In this document: piece by piece, positions 43,801-54,602 of the stretch
Position numbering within the stretch: position 1 is the stretch's first letter
Layout: each line of letters opens with the position of its first letter
Source of the DNA: Symbiodinium microadriaticum
Taxonomy: Eukaryota > Sar > Dinophyceae > Suessiales > Symbiodiniaceae
Length of the DNA stretch: 64,000 nt
Direction of reading: 5' to 3'
Assembly: GCA_001939145.1 (NCBI GenBank)
Contig: LSRX01000349.1
Coordinates: 61,307-125,306 of the forward strand
Program-made: the position numbers and the translations under genes
Notes under the pieces: generated by a model
Seen by the model: only the letters and a program-made list of their open reading frames with translations
The model's database searches: none
What the model was told of the DNA's origin: nothing

Positions 43801-44706
43801 CCGTTGTTTCCAAAGAGGAGCTTGCGAATCTGGCGCAAGGGCCAGGATCCGGATCCGATCTGGTGAACAGCTTGGCAGCAGCACTGGAACGCGTGGCCGA
43901 AGGTTCTCTCCAGCTGCTGAGTCCGAGCGTCGACGGGGAGTTGCTCCTTGCATCCATTCGGCCTTTGACTCTGGAACTCTGTGCTCGGAGAGCTGTGCGT
44001 CCACGGACAGCTGCCGCAGTGCTGGACCAGCATGCCCACTTCTGCGTCCGAGACCAAGAGCTCTTCGAGGCCTTGGAGGATGAAGAGCATAGCTCTTCCG
44101 ACATTAGTGCAACGCTTGCCGGAAGACTCCTGAGACCTCTTGGTGCTCTTGGACATCCCTCCGAGCACTTTCTGCAGAGCGTCGACAAGAGCTTGTCGAT
44201 TTGGGGAAAGCGCCGCTTGGCCCGCCTTTGTGTTCTTCTGGCAGCAATTGGGCTGTGCAGCCTTGGGTCGTGCTCTTCTCAGGACTTTCAGCCACGATCC
44301 AAAGCGATTCTGGTGTCCCAAATGTGGTTTTCGAGCCATGGACCCGTTCGACGAGGTGGGGCAAGGGAAGTGCTGATTGAGAGGGCTGCATTCAGAAGCC
44401 CCTGGCTTGGATGGAGGGCTTCTACCTTGCTTGCAGGCATTTCAGGCTCGGTGCATGCTATGCCTCAGAAGCTGGAGCTTTGCAAGCGGCGCTTGACAGA
44501 GGTCACTACCAGCGCTGGCAGCTGACCTTTTTGCAGCAGCTTTGCTTGACTTCGCCTTTCTGTCGGAAGTGTCCGTCACATATCTCTTCTCTGCAGCGAA
44601 GACGCAGTGTCAACTGAACTTGCCCGCGGACTCTGCACTTCGAATGAAGTGCGCTGGCGAGATTGCTGCTGCTTCCCAAGTCTGGCTCCAGCACGTCCCG
44701 AACTAA
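40840..44706 (+). CDS. OPR-like helical-repeat protein, multi-exon
   Basis: Spliced exons give repeating about 38-residue helical pairs of the octotricopeptide/heptatricopeptide type, families that bind organelle RNA in algae and apicomplexans. Joined parts: ...41,911|41,964-42,239|42,341 onward, reading SARDLCFVAIALAKL|RCNND, then SIDVSSLANAFSRVALTHKV, then TITQAALLLDALARCSSGS. Further on ...43,413|43,480-43,626|43,683 onward gives KDLAHLASSAVKLGIVQ|EEQ, FSPSQLALFCSNLARL and FSSFVDLGLLSQAFG. All four of these introns (41,912-41,963; 42,240-42,340; 43,414-43,479; 43,627-43,682) are GC-AG with AG before and G after. Earlier candidates lie at 40,857-41,010 and 41,075-41,160; the last frame stops at 44,706. 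Between about 42,420 and 43,330 the frame is not resolved, and no C-terminal RAP domain was seen. Confidence 0.6.
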
Positions 44707-44929
44707 GCTATGCGGCTATGCCAACTAATTCTTGCCACGCTGTGACGGTGTAAGTAGGACCCTGGCTGTTTCGAGCTCCAGCCGAAAATTAAAGGGTGTC
44801 CCCCAGCAGCCGCAGCCAGCGATTGTGGCGGCGGGTAATTCCGGAAGGAGGATTCGGAGACTTCGAGGGCTTGCTCGATCGTTGTATCTGTGGTTCCGTC
44901 CAAGGTCGCGGGCCATCCAGAAGCCTGCT

Positions 44930-45176
44930 GGCTGGCGGACTGGGCAGAAGAGGCCGCTCTGGAACAAAGTGTCATGACATGTGCGGAAGATACTGTGCAG
45001 GTCTTCTCGACGGGTGGCCCGCAGCACAACCTTGCTCCGCAGCCAAGTTCAGCTTTGCTCCGCTCCGTCTTCGCAGCGCTGCAGAGAGCTCAGGACAGCT
45101 TAAGCCCTGAGCGAGACCTCGTACAGACGCTTATGTATGTTATGTTACTTATGTTCATGGTCGACACAGTTCCGTA
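44930..45176 (+). CDS. Exon-like fragment, unknown
   Basis: An open frame reads LADWAEEAALEQSVMTCAED, then a helical segment (SALLRSVFAALQRAQDSLSP), and stops at 45,174-45,176. It could be a late exon of the OPR-like gene or the end of a small separate gene. From here to 45,800 nothing else is supported. Confidence 0.3.
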
Positions 45177-45820
45177 AAAGCAGCAAATTGGCAGACATAT
45201 TGCAAAAGGATTTCGGTGAGTGCCGTGCCTTGTGCAACAGTGTAGGAGCCGGGCGATAAGATTCTGGTCGCGTGGCCAATGCATGGCTTTCGTGCAGACC
45301 TCGCACTTCGGAGGCGTGGAATCCGGCTCCCGAGCGTTTTACAACACAAGGCTTTTGGTGTCACAGGCCTGGTGCAAGGACGATGGCCATCGAAGTCTGC
45401 AGCAAGGAATGCGGCGTGCCCAGACACTCGTACAGCCGAGGAGTGAAGACACAAAGAGTCGTCTGAGGCTTTCATTCTGGGAGCCAGCGGTTACTCGCTC
45501 GCTCTGCGATGAAGCATCGGGTGCTCACGGCTGCTCTTGGTGCCCCACCCGTACAGGCAGGGACATACCAGAGTCTCCTGTAATGGCATTTGGCGGGTCA
45601 TTGGTTACCGATGTGTGAAAAGCAGCTTGAAGCTCTTTTTGTGGGTAGAGTTTGGTAGACCTTCTTGACGAAAGTGGTCTGGACGGTTTTGGGGTGTGTG
45701 GGGGGGCCTACTCGCATTGTATTTACAGTTCCGAGCAGCGTTCATGATTTTGAGTTCGCCGAACTCGAAGAAGTGTACCTAGCAGCACTCGGCGCTTTCG
45801 AGCAATTGGCACATTGGGCG

Positions 45821-45821
45821 G

Positions 45822-45855
<34 letters not shown>

Positions 45856-45917
45856 TTAGGGGAGCAATCCCCTGGCCCATAACCCTGACGAAAGAAAGAG
45901 AGAGAGAGAGAGAGAGA
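45821..45917. repeat. (GT)n(GA)n microsatellites with a spacer
   Basis: GT run at 45,821-45,838 passing into GA to 45,855, then 40 bases, then a second GA run at 45,896-45,917 preceded by GACGAAAGAAAGAGAG. The latter word returns near 47,583 on the far side of the A+C-rich block. Confidence 0.9.
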
Positions 45918-47575
45918 TGGGGGGCCTAGCAAGCAAGCAAGCAAGATGGGGGGCCCTACGGGCCGGGGGGTTTCACACGCCCTTCATGCCCCATGGCCTA
46001 TGGAGGAAGAAGGAAGAGAGGACAAGGCCGAGTCCCTGCAAGAGCAGCCAAGACAGACCACTTCGAAAGCCAGACACCTTGCGTCACATTGCCTTCTTCG
46101 TCTACAGCACGATCAACCGGAAGCCCACCGACGAGCTCTACACAGCTCTACTACCGGGGACTCGCGAGACCGCTACGAAAGCCAGACGCCTTCTGTCACC
46201 TTGCCGTCTCGTCTACCGCACGATCAACGAGCTCTACTACCGGGAACTCGCAAAAGAGACCTTCCACAACCAGCCTAACGATGAGGACAAGTACACGGCC
46301 GGGGAAGCACACGAAGAGCCCCCGACCCCAACCACCGGAGACAAAGCGAAAAAAAGACTCCGACTACTGATCCCGCTCCCTCGCCTTCGGCACGATCAAC
46401 CAGCAGTATGCCTACGAACCCTACTACCAGGACACTCAAGTTGCCAGCACAGCAGACGGAACAAAAGCCAGCGAACAAGTTGACCAAGCAGAAGGCCACC
46501 ACCACGCAACCGCCCAACCGTCCGTCGGAGCCCCCAACACGTAGCGACAGCAGCTCAACTACCTCCAGCAGTTCCAGCGGGGAGGGCGTCACCGTCGCCG
46601 CCTCGTCTGAGCCGATACCACAAAACCCCGCCTCTACGTCAATGGCATCGGGGACGCAACCCGAGAGCATCCGGCCGCAACCAGCCCGTGCTGTGTGAGG
46701 CCGAGCCACAACACAAGAGCGCAGCACCGAGACCACAAAGCCACCAGCAACCCGAGATGGAGCACCAGCAACGACCGGGGAGACCGGCGCCCAGCAACGA
46801 CTTCCACACCTCACGACAAGCTCGACAAGGCATCCTCCTGGGGCGGAAGCAGGACCCAGCGAGGCAGCACTACGACGGGCGCGGTGACAAAACCAGTGCA
46901 GCAGACCAGGAACCACCACCTTCGGGGCTGTATCCACACTTCGACGTCTTCAACCAGGACGATATAACTCAGTTCCTCCTGCACACCGAGCCCCAGTACC
47001 AGTTCGCAGAGGGGCAGCCGAGCAATGAAGGAAATGGCGACGGGGACACAAAGCACCACTGAAGACACTCACAGCATCACCGACTTCCTCGACACGATCC
47101 AGCCCCTGCCCAACGACGAGTCCTACTACCAGACCGCAGAAATGCATTCGTCATACGGGGGAACAGGAGCACATGACCAAAGCCCAGGACGACGCAGAAG
47201 CTAGGCAGGGAGCGCCACCGCTGGAGACCCTGTCCTACAACGACGCCAACCACCTCGGCACGATCCAGCCCCGGCCGATCAGCGTGCCCTACGACCAGAC
47301 CACAGTGTACGACGACGACAAAGTGCCGGGGGGGGGGGGGGTGAGTCCAACCGTGACGCGAGCGAACACGCGACGACCCGGGACAACCTGCAGAGCCAGA
47401 CCTCGACGCCTGTAACAACCCGAAGCCACTGCACCTTTGCGAGCTACCTCTCGGGACACCGAGTCTTGGCGACATCAACGAAACCAAGAGGACCGTGCAA
47501 AGTGGCGATCGCAGAGCAGGGGGAGGGGAGCATGTTTTCCTTGACCAGCAAGCAAGCAAGCAAGCAAGAGACACA
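45918..47575 (+). repeat. A+C-rich block with degenerate internal repeats and matching edges
   Basis: The plus strand is strikingly rich in A and C. A module with a CACGATC core followed by CTAC(T)ACC recurs near 46,108, 46,209, 46,389, 47,092 and 47,260. The first two lie about 100 bases apart within an alignable 102-base repeat (46,074 and 46,176). Where translated, modules give T-I-N or T-I-Q followed by Y-Y-x-x, but in different frames with stops between. Left edge: GAAAGAAAGAGAGAG then AGCAAGCAAGCAAGCAAG; right edge (47,548-47,600): AGCAAGCAAGCAAGCAAG then GAAAGAAAGAGAGA. It may be a decayed repeat gene, a satellite-like element, or a non-autonomous mobile element. Long open frames on both strands here are composition effects and are not called. 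Confidence 0.5.
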
Positions 47576-47941
47576 ACGCTTGCGAAAGAAAGAGAGAGAA
47601 CTCGAGGCTTTGTCAGGTGCTGTTGGGGTGCTGCCGCTGTCAGTGGCACGTGCAAATACAGGGCACAACTTCACGTGTCACCGCTCGGGAAGGTGAGCTA
47701 TTGGGACTGGCCATGGCAGCAAGACGACCAAGTGAAGTTCCTGAGAAGTCGGTGTGAGAGTGTGTGGAGTCAAGGCACGAAAGATTGCAAAGACAAACAT
47801 CTGTTGCTGAAGCCATGAGTCAGTCCCTGATCACATTTGCCACATGGTGCAAGCCTCGCCATGTTTTGCGCTGCATGTCAGTTTGATGCTGAGCGGGGTG
47901 CATGTCTCCACTGATAATGTAGTTGTGTGTTGCAAGCAGCG

Positions 47942-49993
47942 ATGGGAGCCAGAACTACGAAGTCTCACACCATGTTTCTCGACTCCAGTTCCGATGTGGA
48001 TGAGGAGGCGAGTCAGGACTCAGCACGCTGCTTTGTGGGTGCGGAATATCAACGGATATTGCAGCCGTTGGGCCTGACAACACAAAAAGCTGAACGACGC
48101 AGAGACGAGTTGCGCCAGCTGGCGATGAGATACGAAGTGGAATGCTTGGGAGCTTCCAGTTATGAAAGACTGCAGGTGCTCCGCGATTGCATTCAGAAAA
48201 AGCAAGAACATCGGCAGATCCTGAGCACAGCCATCACAGCACACGGCGGTCCGACAGCTCGTCTGGATGCCCAAGCAGGGCTGCTGGAAGCGGAGCGCCT
48301 GATGAAGCAGACGAAGCAGGAACTGGAACAATCTGGCTTCTGGTGCCTAGTGCCCGCAGATCCAGAAGAAGTGTTGGTGGAACGGCAGATTCGCGACATT
48401 CAACGCTGGGAGCGTGCCTTCGACGATTGGGTGCACACGTTGAATGGACTGACCCCCAAACTTTTCGTTGAAATTGTGACTCTTCTTCGCATCGAATACA
48501 ACCAGGAGAATCTAAACCGCTTCTTGCGAAGCTTGAGCCTGGAGTTGACTTGGAACAGAGTGGAGGCACGCATCCAGGAAATGTTCAGCTGGAAGGACCC
48601 TAAGAGGCATCTCAGCCCGTGGGAGCTCTTCAAGCCTCAGGAGCGCAACTTTTGCGTTATAGGCTGCGAGAACGGAAGGGAACTAGACAGGTTCGATGAG
48701 AGCATTAGCCAGAAGAAGTTTCCGGAAGGAGGGAACTGCTACCAAGTGCTGAGGGAGTTTGCCAGCAAAACGTTTGGTGGGCAGCATGCCTTGATTTTCG
48801 AGGCCACTTACAGCATCTCACCGGCAGTGCAGCTGTTTGAGCTTTCAGATATGGATCTCACACTCACGCTCAAGGCGCTTGTAGATGCTGGGCAAGGCAG
48901 CCAGTGCTTCAACACGGTCTTGGGCAAAGCGATCGTGCGGGAGTCTCTGCGAAGAACTATTGGCTTCCGACTCCTGGACGGCTTTGTGGATGTATTGATA
49001 GTGATCTTGTTGGCACATTTGGGATACAAAGTGCAAATACAGCAGAAGCCCGAAACGAGAACGCTGTGGAGCTTCGGCGCTCTCGGCATTTGGGTTTGCA
49101 TTGCATGCTTAGGCAGGGTTCTCTCTGGGCTACGGTTATTTTGGGACTCGGTGCATCCATGCTCAAGCTTCCTCGCAGCAATCGCGAAGCATCTCACCTT
49201 GTGGAATTCCTTGATCACGCTGTCGGAGCTGTTCTCGGTGTATGTGGGCATGCAGTTTCTTAGTTGCCTAAACGATCCGGACTTAGTTGGCTTTGACTTC
49301 TTCCAGGCTCATCCTGTAATGATCTCAGCCCTCGTCTTGATACGATGGACATTGCTGGCCATTGACTTCTTCCAATTCGAAGAGATCGGTCGCCGCGTGG
49401 TTCCCATTGTTCACGCGGTCAGCCGGCCAGCCTCCGTCTACTTCCTTTTCTTCTTGGCACTGATGTTGGCTGGATCTTTTCAGGCATACCGTGTATTCCC
49501 AATAGAGGAGAACATCGGCGGAGCCAACAAGGTGCTAGACACGTTCCTCAAAATCTTCCGCCTCGAAGTTCTGGGTGACTTCGACCTGAACGAGCTGGAG
49601 GGTATCAATGACAAGCTGACTGGCAGGGTGGAAACGAGCAATGGGACCATTCATGGCGATGTCGACGCCGACCCGTCTGATTGGAGTGACAAGTACCACC
49701 GGGGAGTGAGGTTCGAATTCATGGCGTTGAGCCTCGGGGTGACAGTCGTCGTGATGAATGTCTACATTGGTTTACTGGGCAGTCTCTATGATAATGCCAC
49801 GAAGAGGAAGAATCAGCTGTATGCACATTATCTCGCAAGCTGCTGCTACCGACACCTCTGCTTGAGGCTTCTGCTATGGCAGCTTTGCTGCTGGGGAGCA
49901 CCTTGTGCCGCTTGTCACGAAGATGCTGAGGATGAGGGTGCTGGCGAAAGATTGTACTGGCTGGCGTATGAGAAGGCAGGCGGCCAAGTGTGA
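47942..49993 (+). CDS. Intronless six-helix ion-channel-like membrane protein
   Basis: 683 codons from ATG 47,942 to TGA 49,993 without introns. The frame stays open a few codons upstream and a second Met lies at 47,972, so the start is not certain. Residues 1-330 are cytoplasmic and mostly helical. From about 339 there are hydrophobic segments: DGFVDVLIVILLAHLG, LGIWVCIACLGRVLSGL, LWNSLITLSELFSVYVG, MISALVLIRWTLLAIDFF, VYFLFFLALMLAGSFQA, a re-entrant-like stretch (LDTFLKIFRLEVLGDFD), and FMALSLGVTVVVMNVYIGLL. This order matches the Ion_trans fold (TRP/polycystin-like or voltage-gated-like) expanded in dinoflagellates. No canonical K+ or Ca2+ selectivity filter is evident, so selectivity is unknown. 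A single exon beside intron-rich neighbours could reflect retroposition. Confidence 0.65.
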   Translation: MGARTTKSHTMFLDSSSDVDEEASQDSARCFVGAEYQRILQPLGLTTQKAERRRDELRQLAMRYEVECLGASSYERLQVLRDCIQKKQEHRQILSTAITAHGGPTARLDAQAGLLEAERLMKQTKQELEQSGFWCLVPADPEEVLVERQIRDIQRWERAFDDWVHTLNGLTPKLFVEIVTLLRIEYNQENLNRFLRSLSLELTWNRVEARIQEMFSWKDPKRHLSPWELFKPQERNFCVIGCENGRELDRFDESISQKKFPEGGNCYQVLREFASKTFGGQHALIFEATYSISPAVQLFELSDMDLTLTLKALVDAGQGSQCFNTVLGKAIVRESLRRTIGFRLLDGFVDVLIVILLAHLGYKVQIQQKPETRTLWSFGALGIWVCIACLGRVLSGLRLFWDSVHPCSSFLAAIAKHLTLWNSLITLSELFSVYVGMQFLSCLNDPDLVGFDFFQAHPVMISALVLIRWTLLAIDFFQFEEIGRRVVPIVHAVSRPASVYFLFFLALMLAGSFQAYRVFPIEENIGGANKVLDTFLKIFRLEVLGDFDLNELEGINDKLTGRVETSNGTIHGDVDADPSDWSDKYHRGVRFEFMALSLGVTVVVMNVYIGLLGSLYDNATKRKNQLYAHYLASCCYRHLCLRLLLWQLCCWGAPCAACHEDAEDEGAGERLYWLAYEKAGGQV

Positions 49994-51190
49994 AGTGCTC
50001 TCAGCGTCTCAAGCATCTTTGCCTCTGCCCCTCAGCTGGCCCCAATTCAAAGCAAGAGCCCTGGCAGGACACCCTGCTGGACGGCAATGACGACTGATTG
50101 CAGTGTGTGTAAGTTGAGTTGGCTAACGACATGCTAATGACGCACCCAGACTTAGGCCCGTGCAAAGACATGTGGGCCACATTGGTTTGTATCAGCAAAG
50201 GTTCTGCTTTCGTGCTCTCGGAAGTGTAGTGTGCCCAGACGGCTTTCTTGCTCAGTGCAAACCTTGAGAAGGTTCATTGCTTTGCTCAAGCTTCCAAGAT
50301 GAGAAATGGATTCAAGATGACGTCGACAGCAGCCTCAACTTGCATGTTGCCCCAGTGCCTGCGAATAGCGGACTGAATTGCCGTGTACTGCCAAGTACAT
50401 CCAAGGTAGGGCAGGCAAGCAAGATGTAGCATTGCAGTTCATCAATTCGGTTCATCAGTCCACGTAGCAGTGTTCACAATTGGAGTGTCATGGTGCGGAC
50501 CGATGAAGCCAGAAGCACACCTCCACGCGGCAGCGTGGGGCTTAGATCGCACCGGGTGGGCCCAGGCCTAGATTAGAGGAAATCATAAGCCGAGCAGAGG
50601 TGTGGATCTTGCCCATCTGGACGAGACTGTGGAACCGGTTGCGGTTGCCTCAGTGTCACATGGGGTTTTCTGCATGAATCCCGGTACACCGACTTGAAGC
50701 AGACCACTCTGTATCTGTAGTTTGCATTTGGCGCAGTGTTACGTTGAGGACTATGCAAAGATGCTGGAAGAAGCTGCCGAAGCTCCAAGTGCCTGAGCCT
50801 GTTTCTGTTGAAACTCAGTTTGCTGTTTGCCTCGACTCCACGAGTTGCTATCTGCTAAGATCATGTACTCATTGCTGGGTCTCAGCAGGTATTCCACCGC
50901 TTCCCGGTGGCATCACACAGAGCCTCGTACTTAGAAACTTGACCTGACGGGGCAAGCATGACAACACGGTCCAGCCAGCTGGGTAACTTCAGGGTTCAGG
51001 GCCAATGAACACAAGTCACGGTTAAAAGTTAAAAATTGTGCTGACAGTTTTTCGGAGGGCAGGATCTCGCAAATTCAAATCTTAGCAGCAGTCAACCGAA
51101 GTGTGTTGCGGATTCCTCTTTGGCCAGAGGTGAGCATGAAGTGCAGATGGCGAACCTGGAGGTGTCGTGGGCTAGTTCCTGCGTTCTGTC
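49994..51190. other. Intergenic stretch
   Basis: About 1.2 kb without a frame I can support and without obvious repeats. It separates the channel gene from the exons leading into the TTL-family gene. Confidence 0.5.
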
Positions 51191-51239
51191 GGGATGCCGA
51201 ACTCTTGTTGCCATGTGACTTGTGCCCTCTACGTGTGTA

Positions 51240-53898
51240 GGGTTCAAGGCTGTGCCCGCTTACGTCGGGCAGCAGGACATCACAGACGCAGAGTTGCTAT
51301 GTTACATTTCAGAGCTCCAACTGCCGGCAAGAGAGGTTTCAAGACCTTTCAAAGGGACAAGACTGTGCTCGTGGTGGAATGCTTTTTTCTTGCAGGTCCG
51401 CTTGCGTCAGTCCATGGCTCAGACTTCGAAAGCAGAATTTGTTCATCTTCCGGGCATCATGCCCTCGCCTTTTTTGCCACGGTTCCCAAGAGTGCCAGCA
51501 TGGGCTGGATGTGGTTGGACCCAGGCACTGTTTGGACCTCATTGGGCCAACTGTTCGGAGAGCAGCTGTCAGGGGCTGAGGCAAAGCTTGCTGCAGTTTA
51601 AGCGATTCTGCGCGCCATTTGACGGGAGCAGTGAGGCCTTCGAGCATGACGTCACGCAGGTGCAGGTGCATGTGCACAGCCGCAGCACGGTGCTTCTCCG
51701 TGTAACATCCCGAATGAATATGCTCCGCAACTGAAGGGCTGGAGATGACGTTAAGTACAGGACGACCTCCAGCTGAAGTCGGGACAGATCTCCGATCTAA
51801 TGTCAGCATCCCCAGGAAGCTCTGCAGAGTTCTTTTGATGCCGTGCACCGCTTCAGTGCTTGTCGTGTGTCAGTTGGTCTCCAAAAAGAGCATGCCACAT
51901 CTTAAACGTGCTCTGACTCTAAGCTGCCATGTCTTTTCGACGAGTTTCGTCAGTGTGGGAGTTAGGCTCACCGCGAACAAGGTGGAGCAGCAGGCGCGCC
52001 ACGGCATTGCACTGAAGCAAGCAAGCGGTTTGGGCGGAGAAGACAGCAGTTGTGGACAAGATTCCGTTGCAGAAACCGACCTGGAAATGGAATGCTGGTA
52101 GGATGCCTCTGCAGATTCAGTTTTTGCATGCTTAGGTGGCCACCATCGAAAACTTCAGAATCGAGCTCGCAAAGTATGATTCCGAGCGGAAGTGGAGACC
52201 TGAGCCGTATCCACGGAAGTTTGGCAGATCAGAAGATCAGTCTTGACAGATCTCCGCTCGCCGGCAAGGCAATGGCAAGCGACAGCGACCGACTCCCTGA
52301 GCTGCATGAAGCAGGAGCCGTCCCTAACCGCGGAGCCCCCTGAGCCCGGAGGTCCCCGCTTTGAGCCGTGCTCTGCACTTTGGCAATGCATGACATGCCT
52401 CGGACTCGGAGAGACAACGTCCATCCGTAGAGCACCATACTTCTCTGTGTCTCCTACTGTATTCTGGAGGAGGGGAGCAGAAGTAACTAAGTAGTCTATA
52501 TCCAGAGTCCAGACTCACCCTTGGGGCATGGCGATCTGTGCAGCTTCAGCACGAGCCGTCGTGGAGCCGTAGCTTGGCATACATTATGCACCACGAGGTT
52601 CCGAGCATGCTTCGAGTTGGAGATGTCGGGTTCGTCGCTTGTTGAGCTGCCTAGCCTGCAAGCTCTTTGGCCACTTTTTGCACGAGCTGTCTCTGGGCAT
52701 GCGGGGCGCGCGAGAAGGGACTTCGGCTTGTCATGTTTGCGGTGAACACAAGAAACTTAGTCACATAACGTAGCTTCCGACCCTTTCCCTTGATGAGGCA
52801 GTGCAGTCACGAAGGCTGCGTGGCCTTGAAGGAAGCATGCGCGACATTCCACTCCAACATGCCGTGGGCACTGCCTGCTTGTCTGAGAGCTCGCGGACTC
52901 CAGCCAGCTCTCTGCGGTGAGCAGGCCCTGTTGTCGGCCTGGAGGCCGGGGAAGGGGCCGCCCTCCAAGCGGAGCGGGAACGAGGCCGCAGGAAGTCGGC
53001 GGGGTTTGCTCGAGCTGCGCCCACTGGGTGCTTGTGCAGAGTTGGGCGACAAGAAGCGACTGGCCATGTACCTTGAGAGATGTGGTCTCAGCACGTGGGC
53101 ACCTCTCACAATCTTCACTCCGCATGACATGTCCAAATATGGCGACTGCGACAGCCGGGTGCTATGGTTCCTGAAGCATGCTCGCAAGGAGCGGAACGAA
53201 GGAGTTTCTGTACACTTGGGGGCCAAAACCTGCCAAAGTGCGTGGCTAGCTGTCGCCCAAGAAGAGCAAGATGACTATGTCGCTCAGCGAGAAGTACCCG
53301 CAGTCCTACTGGATGAGGAAGACCGGAAGCTAACATTTCGAATCTATTTGCTATTGGTAGCGCAACACAAAGCGTCCTCTGCCATGGCGCTCGTGCGCCG
53401 AGAGTTTATTTGCAGATCACACCCGGCAGTGTATGATGCATCCGATCCGGATTCTTCTCGACACGTGCACAGCACGCTTGATGTCTTTAAAGATGTGCAG
53501 GGGAGGAGCAGCAAAACGTTTTCTCAATGTGCGGCGGTTTGGCCGGCGATGTTGAGCATGTTCAAGGCCTGCAGGGTGCAAAATGAAACACAGAGAGACC
53601 AAGTGTGTCTTGTGCCGGGCCTGCGCTTCAGACGCTGTTTTTGCCGTCATGCATCGATGTGCAGGCGGTTCTGGAACCTTTCCTGGAAAGTTTTGCAGTC
53701 GCCAAGGATGCAGGCGGGCATGCCGTTCCAGACTAAGAATGACCCAGGACATAGATATACGAATCGGCAAGCCAGATATCCAATGTGTGTCTAATGCTTT
53801 ATCGGTTTGATTGGTTTTTTCCAGGTTCTGTGCTGAGCTTCGAGCTTCTGGGAGCTGATGTCCTCTTGGATAAAGAAGGGCAGCCCTGGCTCCTGGAG
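51240..53898 (+). CDS. Tubulin-tyrosine-ligase (TTL) family protein
   Basis: The core exon runs from about 52,920 to 53,575, a GT-AG intron (53,576-53,664) follows, then 53,665 to about 53,740 (LEPFLESFAVAKDAGG), then 53,825-53,898. It shows TTL-type ATP-grasp motifs: LGDKKRLAMYLERCGL, VLWFLKHARKE then GVSV, DYVAQREVP, EDRKLTFRIYLLL, and at the end FELLGADVLLDKEGQPWLLE. The family adds Tyr, Glu or Gly to tubulin or other proteins, usually in cilia or the cytoskeleton. The metal-binding Asn that normally follows LLEV would be in the next exon, which I could not find before the assembly gap at 54,334. Upstream open pieces at 51,243-51,400 (QQDITDAELLCYISELQLP) and 52,136-52,247 (ENFRIELAKYDSERKWRPEP) are likely 5' exons. 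The 53,740-53,824 junction has an unusual donor and is unresolved. Confidence 0.72.
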
Positions 53899-54189
53899 GT
53901 CGCTTTCCGAGTGTGTTGCGGCTTGTGCTCTCATGGTCGCGGTCTGGCTCCTGCAAAACACGCTCGGGGGCGCATTCGCGTGCGACTGGGACTTAAGCTG
54001 TCGTGTGTTGCTTCATATGATCCGTCCGCCCGACGGACCATCTGTCATGCCACAGTGTAGCAAGAATGCGCGCCTGAACGGACTTTCAGGCTGGGACATG
54101 TCTTGTGCCAAACATCGGCAAATCGGCGACAGTAGCCGTGCTGCTCCGCCTGCTCCGCCGCCGCTGCCTCCTCCTCCTTTTGCTGCAAC

Positions 54190-54224
54190 GACAACAACAA
54201 CTACTACCACCACTACTACTAAGA

Positions 54225-54283
<59 letters not shown>

Positions 54284-54298
54284 CTGCTGCTGCTGCTG

Positions 54299-54333
<35 letters not shown>
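54190..54333. repeat. (ACT)n trinucleotide array at the edge of an assembly gap
   Basis: ACA/ACT/ACC words become a nearly pure ACT array with an inner GCT patch (about 54,283-54,300) and then run into N. The true length is unknown. Confidence 0.95.
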
Positions 54334-54602
54334 NNNNNNNNNNNNNNNNNNNNNNNNNNNNNNNNNNNNNNNNNNNNNNNNNNNNNNNNNNNNNNNNNNN
54401 NNNNNNNNNNNNNNNNNNNNNNNNNNNNNNNNNNNNNNNNNNNNNNNNNNNNNNNNNNNNNNNNNNNNNNNNNNNNNNNNNNNNNNNNNNNNNNNNNNNN
54501 NNNNNNNNNNNNNNNNNNNNNNNNNNNNNNNNNNNNNNNNNNNNNNNNNNNNNNNNNNNNNNNNNNNNNNNNNNNNNNNNNNNNNNNNNNNNNNNNNNNN
54601 NN
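54334..54602. other. Assembly gap (269 N)
   Basis: Unknown bases. The right edge resumes with CACCCCCACCCCCACCACCC, so the gap most likely spans the rest of a simple repeat. Frames that run across it are not interpreted. Confidence 0.99.

Noticed and set aside
46275..46937. 220-residue minus-strand frame in the A+C-rich block
   Set aside because: Val/Gly/Cys-rich composition follows from the reverse complement of A+C-rich DNA. The internal module repeats are shared with stretches where the same frame is closed.
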